DNA of 42,998 nucleotides, taken from assembly GCA_964644555.1 (NCBI GenBank), contig CAZXWI010000002.1:1-42998 (forward strand). Direction: 5' to 3'. The position numbers were made by a program, and so were the translations under genes. This document shows, piece by piece, positions 17,184 to 25,244 of this stretch. The notes under the pieces are model-generated. The model had not been told where the DNA came from and did no database searches. It worked only from the letters and a program-made list of their open reading frames with translations. This stretch comes from RUG14186 sp964644555 (GTDB taxonomy: Bacteria > Bacillota > Clostridia > Eubacteriales > Anaerofustaceae). The number at the start of each line of letters is the position of its first letter. Position 1 is the first letter of the stretch.

Positions 17184-17449
17184 TTTATTAAAGCCCCGCA
17201 CTGCGGGGCTTTTTGTAAGCATTATTTTAATGCCCCACACTGCGGAGCATTTGTTGCAAGTTTATTACCTCGCACTATGGTCAGTTGTTGCGAATCTATT
17301 TTAATGCTTTGCGTTATAGGGCAGTTTGTGCAGGTTTATTTCAATGCTTTGAACTATTGAACATTTTATACATATTTATTTTAATACTTCATGCTGCAAT
17401 TATTTGCACAAATTTAATGACTTAGCTATGGGTAGTTGTTGATAATATG
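17184..17449 (+). repeat. Decayed tandem array of about seven 32-40-nt terminator-like units
   Basis: After glnA the sequence repeats with a period near 39 nt. Each unit reads roughly TTTATTTTAATGC, a core like GCACTATGGG, then CATTTGTTGCAAG. Core decamers: GCACTGCGGG 17198, ACACTGCGGA 17237, GCACTATGGT 17272, GCGTTATAGG 17311, GAACTATTGA 17351, ATGCTGCAAT 17391, TAGCTATGGG 17423. Intervals are 39, 35, 39, 40, 40 and 32. The first unit is the perfect glnA terminator; the second keeps the hairpin with two mismatches; later ones lose it. Indels rule out conserved coding. Confidence 0.7.
17189..17214 (+). terminator. Terminator of glnA
   Basis: AAGCCCCGC (17191-17199), loop ACT, GCGGGGCTT (17203-17211), then more T. 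A strong GC-rich 9-bp stem; first unit of the downstream array. Confidence 0.9.
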
Positions 17450-17500
17450 TTTAAAAGTCCCGAATCATCGGCGGAGGCGTTACATTTCTAATTTCGTAAT

Positions 17501-17528
17501 AAAAAAAGAGTGATTACGCACTCTTTTT
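17501..17528. terminator. Bidirectional terminator at the importer operon end
   Basis: GAGTG (17508-17512) and CACTC (17519-17523) flanked by seven A and five T, giving a long A-T extended stem. It overlaps the stop codon of the minus-strand ATPase gene and would also stop read-through from glnA. Confidence 0.8.
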
Positions 17529-18264
17529 ATAACAAACAACTTAAGAACTCTTTTGTTCTGTCTTCTTTTGGCTTGGTGAACATTTCTTCAGGTGTGCCTT
17601 CTTCGACTATAACTCCATCGCTTATAAATATTACCCTATCGGCAACATCTTTGGCAAAGCCCATTTCGTGGGTCACCACCACCATCGTCATGCCGCCTGC
17701 GGCAAGCTCTTTCATTACCGAGAGAACTTCTCCGACCATTTCGGGATCGAGTGCCGAAGTGGGTTCGTCAAAAAGCATTATATCAGGCTGCATTGCCAAC
17801 GAACGGGCTATTGCAACCCTTTGCATTTGTCCTCCGGAGAGCTGATTGGGATATTGATCTGCTTTGTCGGCAAGACCAACCCTTTCCAAAAGAGCCATAG
17901 CTGTTTTTTCGGCAGTGGATTTATTCATTATCTTGAGTTCCACAGGAGCAAGCATAATATTTTTCTTGGCAGTCAAATGATTAAATAAGTTAAATCTTTG
18001 AAATACCATTCCCACATGGCGGCGGAATTTGTTGATATCTATACCCGGTTTGGTAATAACTTCGCCGTCCACTTCTATAGTGCCGGATGTAGGTTCTTCC
18101 AAGAGGTTGATGCATCTAAGCAGTGTGGATTTTCCGCCTCCCGACGGGCCTATTACACAAACGACTTCACCTTTTTTTACTTCAAGATCAATACCACGAA
18201 GAACATCTAAATCACCGAAACTCTTTTTAAGCTGATTTATTTTGATTTTTATTTCCGTTTCCAT
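17527..18264 (-). CDS. Polar amino-acid ABC transporter ATP-binding protein (GlnQ type)
   Basis: Energises the importer encoded by the two upstream genes. Seen: Walker A GPSGGGKST, Q-loop in GMVFQRFNLF, signature LSGGQMQRVAIARSLA, Walker B IMLFDEPTSALDPEM and the H-loop VVTHEMGFA. I choose ATG 18264 (245 residues) because GAGG lies 7 nt upstream; a TTG two codons earlier is possible. It begins inside the 3' end of the permease gene (38-nt overlap). Closely similar to the ATPase at 31829-32563, the paralogous cassette. Confidence 0.93.
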   Translation of the reverse strand: METEIKIKINQLKKSFGDLDVLRGIDLEVKKGEVVCVIGPSGGGKSTLLRCINLLEEPTSGTIEVDGEVITKPGIDINKFRRHVGMVFQRFNLFNHLTAKKNIMLAPVELKIMNKSTAEKTAMALLERVGLADKADQYPNQLSGGQMQRVAIARSLAMQPDIMLFDEPTSALDPEMVGEVLSVMKELAAGGMTMVVVTHEMGFAKDVADRVIFISDGVIVEEGTPEEMFTKPKEDRTKEFLSCLL

Positions 18265-18925
18265 AATCAAGCCTCTTTTCTAAGTATTTGATGCCTGCCG
18301 AAAGTATTGTGATGATAAATAGATATACTATACCTATAAGCATATATGTGGCAAAGGATTGCATTGTTCTGCCGACATACATTTTGCCCATGTATACTAT
18401 CTCGGCAAGGGCGATAGCCTGAGCAAGGGAAGTATCTTTCAAAGTGATTATGAATTGGTTGCATAACGACGGTATGCATATCCTCAATGCCTGAGGGAAT
18501 ACAACTTTTAACATACAGCTCGTCTTGGAGAGTCCGAGGCTTCTTGCAGCCTCCGTTTGACCTATGTCCACAGCTTGGATACCGCCTCTGAATATTTCGG
18601 ATATATACGCTCCCGCATTAAGGCTGAGGGTTATTACGGCAGCCTGAAATGAGGATAAACGAAAACTCAAGCCGAGGCTTTGAATAAACTGCGGAACCCC
18701 GAAATATATCAAAAAGAGTTGTACGATAAAAGGTGTACCTCTGATTATCCAAATATAGAATTTTGATATAAGGCTTACTATCTTTATGTGCGAACGGCCC
18801 ATAAGACAGCTGGCAAAACCGAGCAGAAGCCCTATTAATAAAGACAAAAGCGTTACTTGAACAGTAACACCCAAACCCTTGATAAGTGAAGGGAATACTT
18901 CCTGCGCAACTTTGAAGAAATTCAT
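18227..18925 (-). CDS. Polar amino-acid ABC transporter permease (HisM/GlnP type)
   Basis: A 232-residue inner-membrane permease with about five helices. WIIRGTPFIVQLFLIYFG is the usual N-terminal signature, and the EAA loop is IGQTEAARSLGLSKTSCMLKVVFPQA. The C-terminal charged tail (LEKRLDYGNGNKNQN) is cytoplasmic. A single permease gene suggests a homodimer. It lies between the binding-protein gene (82-nt gap with a strong hairpin) and the ATPase gene (overlap). Confidence 0.93.
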   Translation of the reverse strand: MNFFKVAQEVFPSLIKGLGVTVQVTLLSLLIGLLLGFASCLMGRSHIKIVSLISKFYIWIIRGTPFIVQLFLIYFGVPQFIQSLGLSFRLSSFQAAVITLSLNAGAYISEIFRGGIQAVDIGQTEAARSLGLSKTSCMLKVVFPQALRICIPSLCNQFIITLKDTSLAQAIALAEIVYMGKMYVGRTMQSFATYMLIGIVYLFIITILSAGIKYLEKRLDYGNGNKNQNKSA

Positions 18926-18949
18926 AAAAAGCTCCGATAAAATGATTTA

Positions 18950-18977
18950 CTCGCAGTCGTACTCGTACGGCTGCGAG
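18950..18977 (-). other. Intercistronic hairpin between binding-protein and permease genes
   Basis: CTCGCAG-TCGTAC (18950-18962) pairs with GTACGG-CTGCGAG (18965-18977), about 12-13 bp with one wobble. No T-run follows on the minus strand, so it is more likely an mRNA-stability or processing element than a terminator. It fits uneven expression of binding protein over permease. Confidence 0.65.
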
Positions 18978-19007
18978 CATATTTAAGTAATTGACTTTGT
19001 GAAACGA

Positions 19008-19757
19008 TTATTCCGAAAGGTATTTTCCGAGAATTTCGTCATATTTGCCGTTTGCTTTGAGGTTTGCAAGCCCTTTGTTGAACATTTCGAGAAGTTCTGC
19101 ATTTTCACCTTTTTTAACGGCAAATCCGTACTGTGATGCAACCTGTTTTTCGCCTACCATGCTCAAGCCGTTTCCGTTTTCAATGCCGAAACGCATGATT
19201 TCGTAGTCCTCAACGCAGGCTGCTGCATTGCCTGTGGTTACTTCTTGATACATATAAGGTGATTCATCGAAGTATTTGAGTTCAAGCTGATATTCGTCTT
19301 TGATTGATTCTGCATATGATGCGCCTTCTGTGCCGTTTTTAACTGCAACGGTCTTACCTTTTAAGTCATCAAGAGTTTTAATTCCGCTGTCTGCTTTTGC
19401 TGCGATTACTACTGCAGAGTCAAAGTAAGGCTCTGAGAAATCGTATTTTTCGAGTCTGTCGGGTTTGATGCTCATGCCTGCGATAACTCCGTCAACTTGA
19501 GCCGATTCAAGTGCTGCGCATGCTGCGTCAAAGCCCAAAGGCTGAAGTTCGTATTCAAAGCCTTGATCTTCTGCGATTGCAGCGATAAGTTCAATATCAA
19601 TACCTACATATTCACCATTTTCGTCCTGATATTCAAACGGTGCGAATGTGGTGTCCGTAGCTATAGTATATTTTGAGTTGTCATCATTAGCTGAGCAGCC
19701 TGCAAACATTGTTACCATAATGAGCATAACCGCCAAAACAGCTGTAAATTTTTTCAT
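19008..19757 (-). CDS. Amino-acid ABC transporter substrate-binding lipoprotein
   Basis: A 249-residue extracellular lipoprotein: basic N-terminus, hydrophobic core, and lipobox FAGC with the lipidated Cys21. The mature part is a type II (GlnH/HisJ-like) binding protein: YTIATDTTFAPFEYQDENGE, GIDIELIAAIAED, GVIAGMSIKPDRLEKYDFSEPYF, KTVAVKNGTEGA and KYDEILGKYL. The glnA neighbourhood hints at glutamine or glutamate, but ligand specificity cannot be read from sequence. First gene of its operon, with its own promoter. A GGGAG ribosome site precedes the ATG. Confidence 0.92.
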   Translation of the reverse strand: MKKFTAVLAVMLIMVTMFAGCSANDDNSKYTIATDTTFAPFEYQDENGEYVGIDIELIAAIAEDQGFEYELQPLGFDAACAALESAQVDGVIAGMSIKPDRLEKYDFSEPYFDSAVVIAAKADSGIKTLDDLKGKTVAVKNGTEGASYAESIKDEYQLELKYFDESPYMYQEVTTGNAAACVEDYEIMRFGIENGNGLSMVGEKQVASQYGFAVKKGENAELLEMFNKGLANLKANGKYDEILGKYLSE

Positions 19758-19800
19758 ATTTACTCCCTCTTCTTTCCTAATTTTGTATTTATATTTTGAG

Positions 19801-19829
19801 ATTATACTACTTGTTTAAAAATAAGTCAA
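19801..19829 (-). promoter_or_regulatory. Promoter of the amino-acid importer operon
   Basis: On the minus strand TTGACT (19824-19829), 17-nt spacer, TATAAT (19801-19806). Near-consensus, about 45 nt before the lipoprotein ATG. Confidence 0.8.
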
Positions 19830-19867
19830 TATATACTATAAACTTATTTTATAAAAGGAATGCTCGT

Positions 19868-19893
19868 CATAACCTTTCTTTAATAAGGTTATG
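19868..19893 (-). terminator. Hairpin at the aspS stop codon, possible terminator
   Basis: A 9-bp perfect stem (CATAACCTT 19868-19876 with AAGGTTATG 19885-19893) contains the aspS stop. On the minus strand a TTTT run comes about 12 nt later, so termination is plausible but not typical. Confidence 0.45.
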
Positions 19894-21205
19894 GCGTAAG
19901 TCTGTCAACACCTCTGTGGATAAAGGCAACTTCTCTTATATTGTTGAGCCCCAAAATATTCATTACCATTCTTGCTGCACCGAAGCCGAATCCACCGTGA
20001 GGAGGGCAGCCGTATTTGAAGTAGTTGAGGTAATCCTTTAATATTTCGGTATTTGTGCCTTTTTCTTCTGCCTGTGCGATTAGCTTGTCGTAGCGGTGCT
20101 CTCTTTGAGCTCCTGTTGTTACTTCGATTCCGTCCCAAATGAGGTCGTAGCTCTTTGTTTTGGTGTTATCGGATTCCAATCTCATTTGATAGAAAGGTCT
20201 TACGCTTGCAGGGTATTCGGTTACGAAAATAAATTCGTGGTTGAATTTTTCTTTTGCGTATCTGCCGAGAAGTCTTTCTGCTTCGGGGTCTAAGTCGCCT
20301 TTTGTTTCGGGGGGAACGGTGTAGCCGTAATCTTTGACTATCTGTTTTGCTTCATCCATATTTACTCTTGGGAACGGTACGCTCGGAACGACTACTTCTT
20401 TACCGAATACTTCACGGATTTCATCGCCGTGTTTTTCCGCAACTTTACCCAGAACATAATTAAGCCAGTTTTCTTCCAATACCATAATGTCCTCGTGGCT
20501 GTCTATCCAAGCCATTTCGCAGTCGATACTGATAAATTCGGAAGCGTGTCTTGATGTGTTGGAGTTTTCTGCTCTGAATGCAGGGCCTATTTCGAATACT
20601 TTCTCAAAACCTGCGGCAATTCCCATTTGTTTGTAGAATTGAGGCGACTGTGCCAAATATGCGGGTTTGCCGAAATAATCAAGGGAGAAAAGTTCAGCTC
20701 CGCCCTCGGAAGGAGTTCCGACGATTTTCGGTGAGTGTATTTCAATAAAACCGTTGTCAATCCAGAATTGGCGCATTGCCATTTCGGCTGTGGTCTGCAC
20801 CTTGAAAATAAGCTGGTGATCTTTTCTTCTAAGATCCAAGAATCTCCAGTCAAGGCGTAAATCCCTGTTTGTTTCGATATAATCGTTAATGTCGATCGGC
20901 AATGTGCTTTCGCACATATTTTCAACTGTTACTTCGCTGGGCCATATTTCAACTCCGTTTAATTTTACGAAATCGTCAACATGAACCTGACCTTTTACTT
21001 TAACTGAGCTTTGCGGTGTAACAGATGAAAGTATTTCGTTGATTTTTGCATTTTCTTCGTTTTTAGATACGGACAACTGCACCGAACCCGTGATATCTTC
21101 TACGATAACAAATTGCATTTTTTTCAAATCTCTTATCTGAGTTACGAATCCGCCTATTTCGATGACTTGTCCGTCATATTCTTTTACTTGGTTGATTTTT
21201 ATCAT
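19889..21205 (-). CDS. aspS: Aspartyl-tRNA synthetase, archaeal/eukaryal type
   Basis: Charges tRNA(Asp). The 438 residues lack the large GAD insertion of the usual bacterial AspRS (about 590 residues), so this is the short archaeal form (AspRS2). Seen: N-terminal OB-fold (residues 1-100), motif 2 FRAENSNTSRHASEF, motif 3 GFGFGAARMVMNILG, and the HEFIFVTEYPASVRPFY segment. This form is often non-discriminating (also charging tRNA-Asn). Here the anticodon-loop position that is His in the Deinococcus AspRS2 reads Thr22, and the second loop (KLNGVE) lacks the Pro. With asnS next door, discrimination is plausible (inference). It follows asnS by 21 nt with AGAGG before its ATG. Confidence 0.9.
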   Translation of the reverse strand: MIKINQVKEYDGQVIEIGGFVTQIRDLKKMQFVIVEDITGSVQLSVSKNEENAKINEILSSVTPQSSVKVKGQVHVDDFVKLNGVEIWPSEVTVENMCESTLPIDINDYIETNRDLRLDWRFLDLRRKDHQLIFKVQTTAEMAMRQFWIDNGFIEIHSPKIVGTPSEGGAELFSLDYFGKPAYLAQSPQFYKQMGIAAGFEKVFEIGPAFRAENSNTSRHASEFISIDCEMAWIDSHEDIMVLEENWLNYVLGKVAEKHGDEIREVFGKEVVVPSVPFPRVNMDEAKQIVKDYGYTVPPETKGDLDPEAERLLGRYAKEKFNHEFIFVTEYPASVRPFYQMRLESDNTKTKSYDLIWDGIEVTTGAQREHRYDKLIAQAEEKGTNTEILKDYLNYFKYGCPPHGGFGFGAARMVMNILGLNNIREVAFIHRGVDRLTP

Positions 21206-21226
21206 TTTAGAATCCTCTTTATTTTA

Positions 21227-22609
21227 TTATGCCAAATATCCTGCTGTTCTCGGATATGCCATGGTATCTCTGATATTTCCTATACCGGTAATGTACATAA
21301 GCATTCTTTCGAATCCCAAACCGTATCCACTGTGGGGCGCACTGCCGAATTTACGAAGATCAAGATAATATTTGTAATCTTCGATTGCCATACCTCGCTC
21401 TACCATTACATTGTAAAGTTTGTCGTAATCGTCCTCTCTTTGGCTTGCTCCGATGATTTCGCCTACTCCCGGAACCAAAAGGTCGGTTGCGGCAACGGTT
21501 TTTCCATCGGGGTTTTGTTTCATATAGAATGACTTAATGTCTTTCGGATAGTTGATTACGAATACGGGGCGTTTGTATACTTCGTCTGTTAAGTATCTCT
21601 CATGCTCCGTTTGAAGATCAAGCCCCCATTCAACAGGGTAGCTGAATTCTTTTTTGCTTTCTTTTAATATATCTATGGCTTTTGAATATTCGATTACGGC
21701 AAATTCTGAATCGACAATGTTTTTGAGTTTGGCGGTAAGACCTTTTTCGTAGAACTGCTCAAAGAAAGCGATTTCGTTCGGGCATTTGCTCAAAACATAA
21801 TTTGTGATGTATTTTATCATTCGGGTTGCCAAATCAATGATGTCGTTTAAGTCGGCAAAGGCAACTTCAGGCTCTATTTGCCAAAACTCTGCGGCGTGTC
21901 TTGCGGTGTTGGAGTTTTCGGCTCTGAAAGTAGGTCCGAATGTGTATATTTTGCTGAGTGCCATAGCCATGGTTTCACCTTCAAGCTGACCCGATACGGT
22001 AAGGCCTGCTTTTCTTTTGAAGAAATCTTGTGCAAAATATTCTTCATCGCTGTCGTATTTTGCATTTGCCGGCTGAGTCGTTACTCTGAATACTTCGCCT
22101 GCACCCTCGCAGTCGCTTCCCGTAATAAGGGGTGTATGCACATAGGTGAAGTTTTCGCTTTGAAAGAATTCGTGTATTGCCACGGCAAGCTCGGAACGAA
22201 GTCGAAACATTGCGTTAAAAGTGTTGGTTCTGGCTCTTAAATGAGGAATGGTTCTTAAAAATTCCAATGAATGAGCCTTTTTCTGGAGTGGGTAATCCGA
22301 GGGAGATTCTCCCAAAACGGTGATTTTATCGGGCTTTATTTCAAAGGGCTGTTTTTCGTTGATGGATTTTACCACCGTTCCGTCAACGGCAAGAGCTGCT
22401 CCCACATTCTGCTTTGTTACATTTTCATCGTAATCGCCGCTTTTATCTATAACTATCTGAATGTTTTTCATGCCTGTGCCGTCATTCAGATCAATAAAAC
22501 ATGTTTGCTTGGAATTTCTTACGGATTTGATCCAGCCGCAAACAGTTATGGGTTTATCCATATACTTATCATAGTTTACACAAAGTTCGCTTACATCAAT
22601 ATGTTTCAT
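21227..22609 (-). CDS. asnS: Asparaginyl-tRNA synthetase
   Basis: Class IIb synthetase of 460 residues that charges tRNA(Asn) directly. OB-fold anticodon domain at residues 17-100 (ITVCGWIKSVRNSKQTCFID), motif 2 FRAENSNTARHAAEFWQIEPE, a typical AsnRS HLRARTNTF segment and the motif 3 GYGLGFERMLMYITGIGNIRD region. The first gene of a two-gene asnS-aspS operon with its own promoter; AGGAGA lies before the ATG. Having AsnRS means the transamidation route is not needed for Asn-tRNA(Asn). Confidence 0.95.
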   Translation of the reverse strand: MKHIDVSELCVNYDKYMDKPITVCGWIKSVRNSKQTCFIDLNDGTGMKNIQIVIDKSGDYDENVTKQNVGAALAVDGTVVKSINEKQPFEIKPDKITVLGESPSDYPLQKKAHSLEFLRTIPHLRARTNTFNAMFRLRSELAVAIHEFFQSENFTYVHTPLITGSDCEGAGEVFRVTTQPANAKYDSDEEYFAQDFFKRKAGLTVSGQLEGETMAMALSKIYTFGPTFRAENSNTARHAAEFWQIEPEVAFADLNDIIDLATRMIKYITNYVLSKCPNEIAFFEQFYEKGLTAKLKNIVDSEFAVIEYSKAIDILKESKKEFSYPVEWGLDLQTEHERYLTDEVYKRPVFVINYPKDIKSFYMKQNPDGKTVAATDLLVPGVGEIIGASQREDDYDKLYNVMVERGMAIEDYKYYLDLRKFGSAPHSGYGLGFERMLMYITGIGNIRDTMAYPRTAGYLA

Positions 22610-22639
22610 TACTTTCTCCTAATAAATATGTATTTAGAT

Positions 22640-22668
22640 ATTATACCACTTGTCAAAAATTTAGTAAA
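22640..22668 (-). promoter_or_regulatory. Promoter of asnS-aspS
   Basis: On the minus strand TTTACT (22663-22668), 17-nt spacer, TATAAT (22640-22645), about 30 nt before the ATG. Confidence 0.7.
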
Positions 22669-22737
22669 GGAATACATTAAAATTTACGCTACTGTATAAA
22701 ATTTGTTAAAAAAATTTCTTAATTTAGCAATTTAAAG

Positions 22738-22770
22738 TAGACAATTTACGACAAATATTGTATAATTGTC
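22738..22770 (+). promoter_or_regulatory. Purine permease promoter within a dyad symmetry
   Basis: TAGACA (22738-22743), a 17-nt spacer and TATAAT (22761-22766) make a strong promoter. GACAATT (22740-22746) and AATTGTC (22764-22770) are a perfect inverted repeat spanning both hexamers; inside, ACAA-ATA-TTGT (22751-22761) is nearly concentric. This looks like a repressor operator. I do not see a purine riboswitch in the about 100-nt leader that follows. Confidence 0.65.
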
Positions 22771-22872
22771 CAAGTAGAGTTATTGCTCGAAATTTTTTAT
22801 TTTTTGTTTTAAATTATTGACGGCATTCTTCTCTCAAAGGAATTATTTTATTAAAAAGAAAGGGGATTAAAG

Positions 22873-24294
22873 ATGGAAAAATTCTTTAAACTCAAAGAAA
22901 ACGGTACGAGCGTCAGAACCGAAATAGTTGCAGGCGTTACTACCTTCATGACAATGGCTTACATCATTGCTCTCAACCCAAACCTCCTTACAGGATTTCA
23001 AACAGGAACTCCTCTTTGGAACGGTGTATTCCTCTCAACTTGCATTGCTTCGGCAATCGGTATGTTCGTAATGGCATTTTTGGCTAACAAACCTTTTGCT
23101 ATGGCTCCCGGTATGGGACTTAACAGCTTCTTTGCAGTAGTTGTTGCAAACATCGCTTCAATCACAGGTCTTTCATATACATCAAGTTTCCAGGCTGGTC
23201 TTATCATCATTTTGGTTGAAGGTATCGTATTCCTCGTTCTGTCTATCTTCAACATTCGTGAAAAAATCGTTAATGCTATTCCTCTCGGTGTTCGTCTTGG
23301 TATTGCTCCGGCTATCGGACTTATGCTTCTCAACATCGGTTTCGGTTCAAACGCAGGTATTTATTCTGAAACAGGCGGACCTTTTTATGTTATGAGAGAT
23401 TTCTTCGGCGCTTTGACACCGGGTGTTGCTCAGACAAGTATGGGTTCGGGATATTCTGCAATGGTTCTTACCGTTATCACAATGTTTGTAGGACTTTTCA
23501 CTATCATTATCCTTGATCATAAAAAAGTTAAAGGCAGCGTATTGCTCGGTATGCTCATCGCTTCTATCGTATATTGGGCAGGTGATTACTTCGTATTGGG
23601 AGTTAATCCTTTTGCTTCACTCGCAAGCTCATCATTCGTACCTCCTTTTGCTGATATGTTCAGCGAAACATTCTTCAAATTCAACTTCGAAGGACTTATG
23701 CAGATGGGTTGGTTCACAGTTATCACACTTATCATCACATTCTGCATGATCGATATGTTTGATACAATCGGAACACTCGTTGGTACAGCTTCAAGAGCCG
23801 GCATGATCGATAAAGACGGCAATATGCCCAACATGAAAGAAGCTCTTATTGCAGACGCAGTAGGTACACTCGCAGGTGCTGTTACAGGTACATCAACAGT
23901 TACCACATTTGTTGAATCCGCATCAGGTGTTGAAGCAGGCGGTAGAACAGGTCTTACAGCACTTACAACAGGTATTCTCTTCCTTGCTTGTATGTTCATC
24001 GCTCCTATCGCAGCAATCATTCCTGCAGCAGCTACATCATCGGCTCTTATTTATGTAGGTATCCTCATGCTCGGCGGACTCAAAAATATTGATTTCGACG
24101 ACAACACACAGCTTGTTCCCGCAGCTCTCATGCTCCTTGCAATGCCTATTTCAGGTTCTATCGGACACGGTATCGGACTTGGACTTATTGCATACACAGT
24201 TATGAAAGTATTCACAGGTAAAGCTAAAGAAGTTTCAGCTCTTACATATGTAATCTCACTTCTCTTCCTTATCAAGTTCTTTGTTGTTGCATAA
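22873..24294 (+). CDS. Purine permease, NCS2 family (AzgA/PbuG type)
   Basis: A 473-residue proton-driven uptake protein with about 12-14 membrane segments. The N-terminus KENGTSVRTEIVAGVTTFMTMAYIIALNP, the MAPGMGLNSFF segment, MFDTIGTLVGTASRAGM, and GTSTVTTFVESASGVEAGGRTGL are diagnostic for adenine/guanine/hypoxanthine permeases. AAAGGGG precedes the ATG. Codon use is C-rich at third positions (ctc, atc, ttc) compared with neighbours, like the ribosomal protein genes here, which suggests high expression. Base specificity cannot be told. Monocistronic, with its own promoter and terminator. Confidence 0.93.
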   Translation: MEKFFKLKENGTSVRTEIVAGVTTFMTMAYIIALNPNLLTGFQTGTPLWNGVFLSTCIASAIGMFVMAFLANKPFAMAPGMGLNSFFAVVVANIASITGLSYTSSFQAGLIIILVEGIVFLVLSIFNIREKIVNAIPLGVRLGIAPAIGLMLLNIGFGSNAGIYSETGGPFYVMRDFFGALTPGVAQTSMGSGYSAMVLTVITMFVGLFTIIILDHKKVKGSVLLGMLIASIVYWAGDYFVLGVNPFASLASSSFVPPFADMFSETFFKFNFEGLMQMGWFTVITLIITFCMIDMFDTIGTLVGTASRAGMIDKDGNMPNMKEALIADAVGTLAGAVTGTSTVTTFVESASGVEAGGRTGLTALTTGILFLACMFIAPIAAIIPAAATSSALIYVGILMLGGLKNIDFDDNTQLVPAALMLLAMPISGSIGHGIGLGLIAYTVMKVFTGKAKEVSALTYVISLLFLIKFFVVA

Positions 24295-24312
24295 GTGGTT
24301 ATTTGGTTTTTT

Positions 24313-24346
24313 ACAGCCATCGCTCAGTCGATGGCTGTTTGTTTTT
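24313..24346 (+). terminator. Terminator of the purine permease gene
   Basis: ACAGCCATCG (24313-24322), 6-nt loop, CGATGGCTGT (24329-24338), then TTGTTTTT. A perfect 10-bp stem. Confidence 0.92.
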
Positions 24347-24551
24347 AACTATGTGATGATATTAGTAAAGTTATGAATAAGTGCTGATGTTAAGCTTGAG
24401 TTTTACTTAAAATAGGGCATTTGAATTTCTTGTTTTTATGTGCAAAGCTTGTCTGCAAACATCTCACAAGAATGTATTTATTGTTTAAACGGTCAAATGG
24501 ATTTTTGTGAGTGGTTTGATTGCACTAAATTCAAAAAAGTTGTAAATTTAT

Positions 24552-24580
24552 TTGCAACTTGATTTATATTATGCTATAAT
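24552..24580 (+). promoter_or_regulatory. Promoter of rplS
   Basis: TTGCAA (24552-24557), 17-nt spacer ending TGC, TATAAT (24575-24580). The gap from the previous terminator to here (24347-24551) shows nothing else I can support. Confidence 0.8.
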
Positions 24581-24586
24581 ACATTG

Positions 24587-24655
24587 GTTATTACGACGCT
24601 CCTCTGTTAGCATAGGAACACAAGAACGTCTTGGAAGGAAGGAGGATCACACCCG
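24587..24655 (+). ncRNA. Candidate L19 leader of rplS
   Basis: The 69-nt leader is structured: GACG (24595-24598) can pair with CGTC (24627-24630), enclosing TCCT (24600-24603) with AGGA (24614-24617). CTCCT (24599-24603) could instead pair with the ribosome site AGGAG (24640-24644), a switch that would close translation. L19 leaders of this kind are known in Firmicutes. Assignment to that family is from memory and position. Confidence 0.55.
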
Positions 24656-25003
24656 ATGGATTTAATTAAACTTGTTGAACAAGCTAATGTTAAAAGCGAC
24701 ATTCCCGTATTCCATGTTGGCGATACTGTAAAAGTACACGTTAAGGTTATCGAAGGAAAAAGAGAAAGAATCCAGGTTTTCGAAGGCATTGTGATCAAAC
24801 GCCAGAACGGCGGTGCAAGAGAAACTTTCACAGTAAGAAAGATTTCATACGGCGTTGGCGTAGAAAGAACTTTCCCTGTACACTCACCGAAAATCGATAA
24901 GATCGAAGTAACTCGCCTCGGTAAAGTAAGAAGAGCTAAACTCTACTACTTAAGAGATCGTGTAGGAAAAGCAACAAAAGTTAAAGAAAAAACAAGATAC
25001 TAA
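24656..25003 (+). CDS. rplS: 50S ribosomal protein L19
   Basis: A 115-residue ribosomal protein at the 30S-50S interface. VHVKVIEGKRERIQVFEGI, RETFTVRKISYGVGVERTF and PKIDKIEVTRLGKVRRAKLY are unmistakable. AGGAGG lies 10 nt before the ATG. It stands alone with its own promoter, leader and terminator; in many Firmicutes it follows trmD, which here lies about 11 kb away on the other strand. Confidence 0.98.
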   Translation: MDLIKLVEQANVKSDIPVFHVGDTVKVHVKVIEGKRERIQVFEGIVIKRQNGGARETFTVRKISYGVGVERTFPVHSPKIDKIEVTRLGKVRRAKLYYLRDRVGKATKVKEKTRY

Positions 25004-25010
25004 ACCGAAA

Positions 25011-25038
25011 AACGAGCAGCTTATGTTGCTCGTTTTTT
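25011..25038 (+). terminator. Terminator of rplS
   Basis: AACGAGCA (25011-25018), 8-nt loop, TGCTCGTT (25027-25034), then further T. The gap 25039-25233 holds nothing else that I can support. Confidence 0.9.
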
Positions 25039-25244
25039 GTGTGGAAAATTATGTTGCATTTGGGGTGTATGTGTAGCGGTAGGATTTTGTTAAGGCATGG
25101 TCTTGATGTGTTAAGTTTATTGTTTAATTTAAATTTTCCTAATTGAAAAGATGCTGAATTTTGTTAAAAAAGAAAAAATTATCTTTGTGATTTGTTCTCG
25201 GATAAATCAATGCATTTTTTAGGCGAAAAAACATATATTTTACT

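Noticed and set aside
17040..17360. An open frame of 106 codons covering the end of glnA and the repeat array, with a repeated APHCGAF motif
   Set aside because: The motif repeat only mirrors the roughly 39-nt DNA repeat; the units contain indels that break the frame, and there is no ribosome site.
22740..22872. Purine riboswitch before the purine permease
   Set aside because: The conserved loop words of purine aptamers (TATA...AAT and pyrimidine-core joins) are not present; the dyad over the promoter is a better explanation.
22873..24294. Horizontal transfer of the purine permease because of distinct codon use
   Set aside because: The C-ending bias is shared with rplS and rpsO, which fits high expression better than foreign origin.
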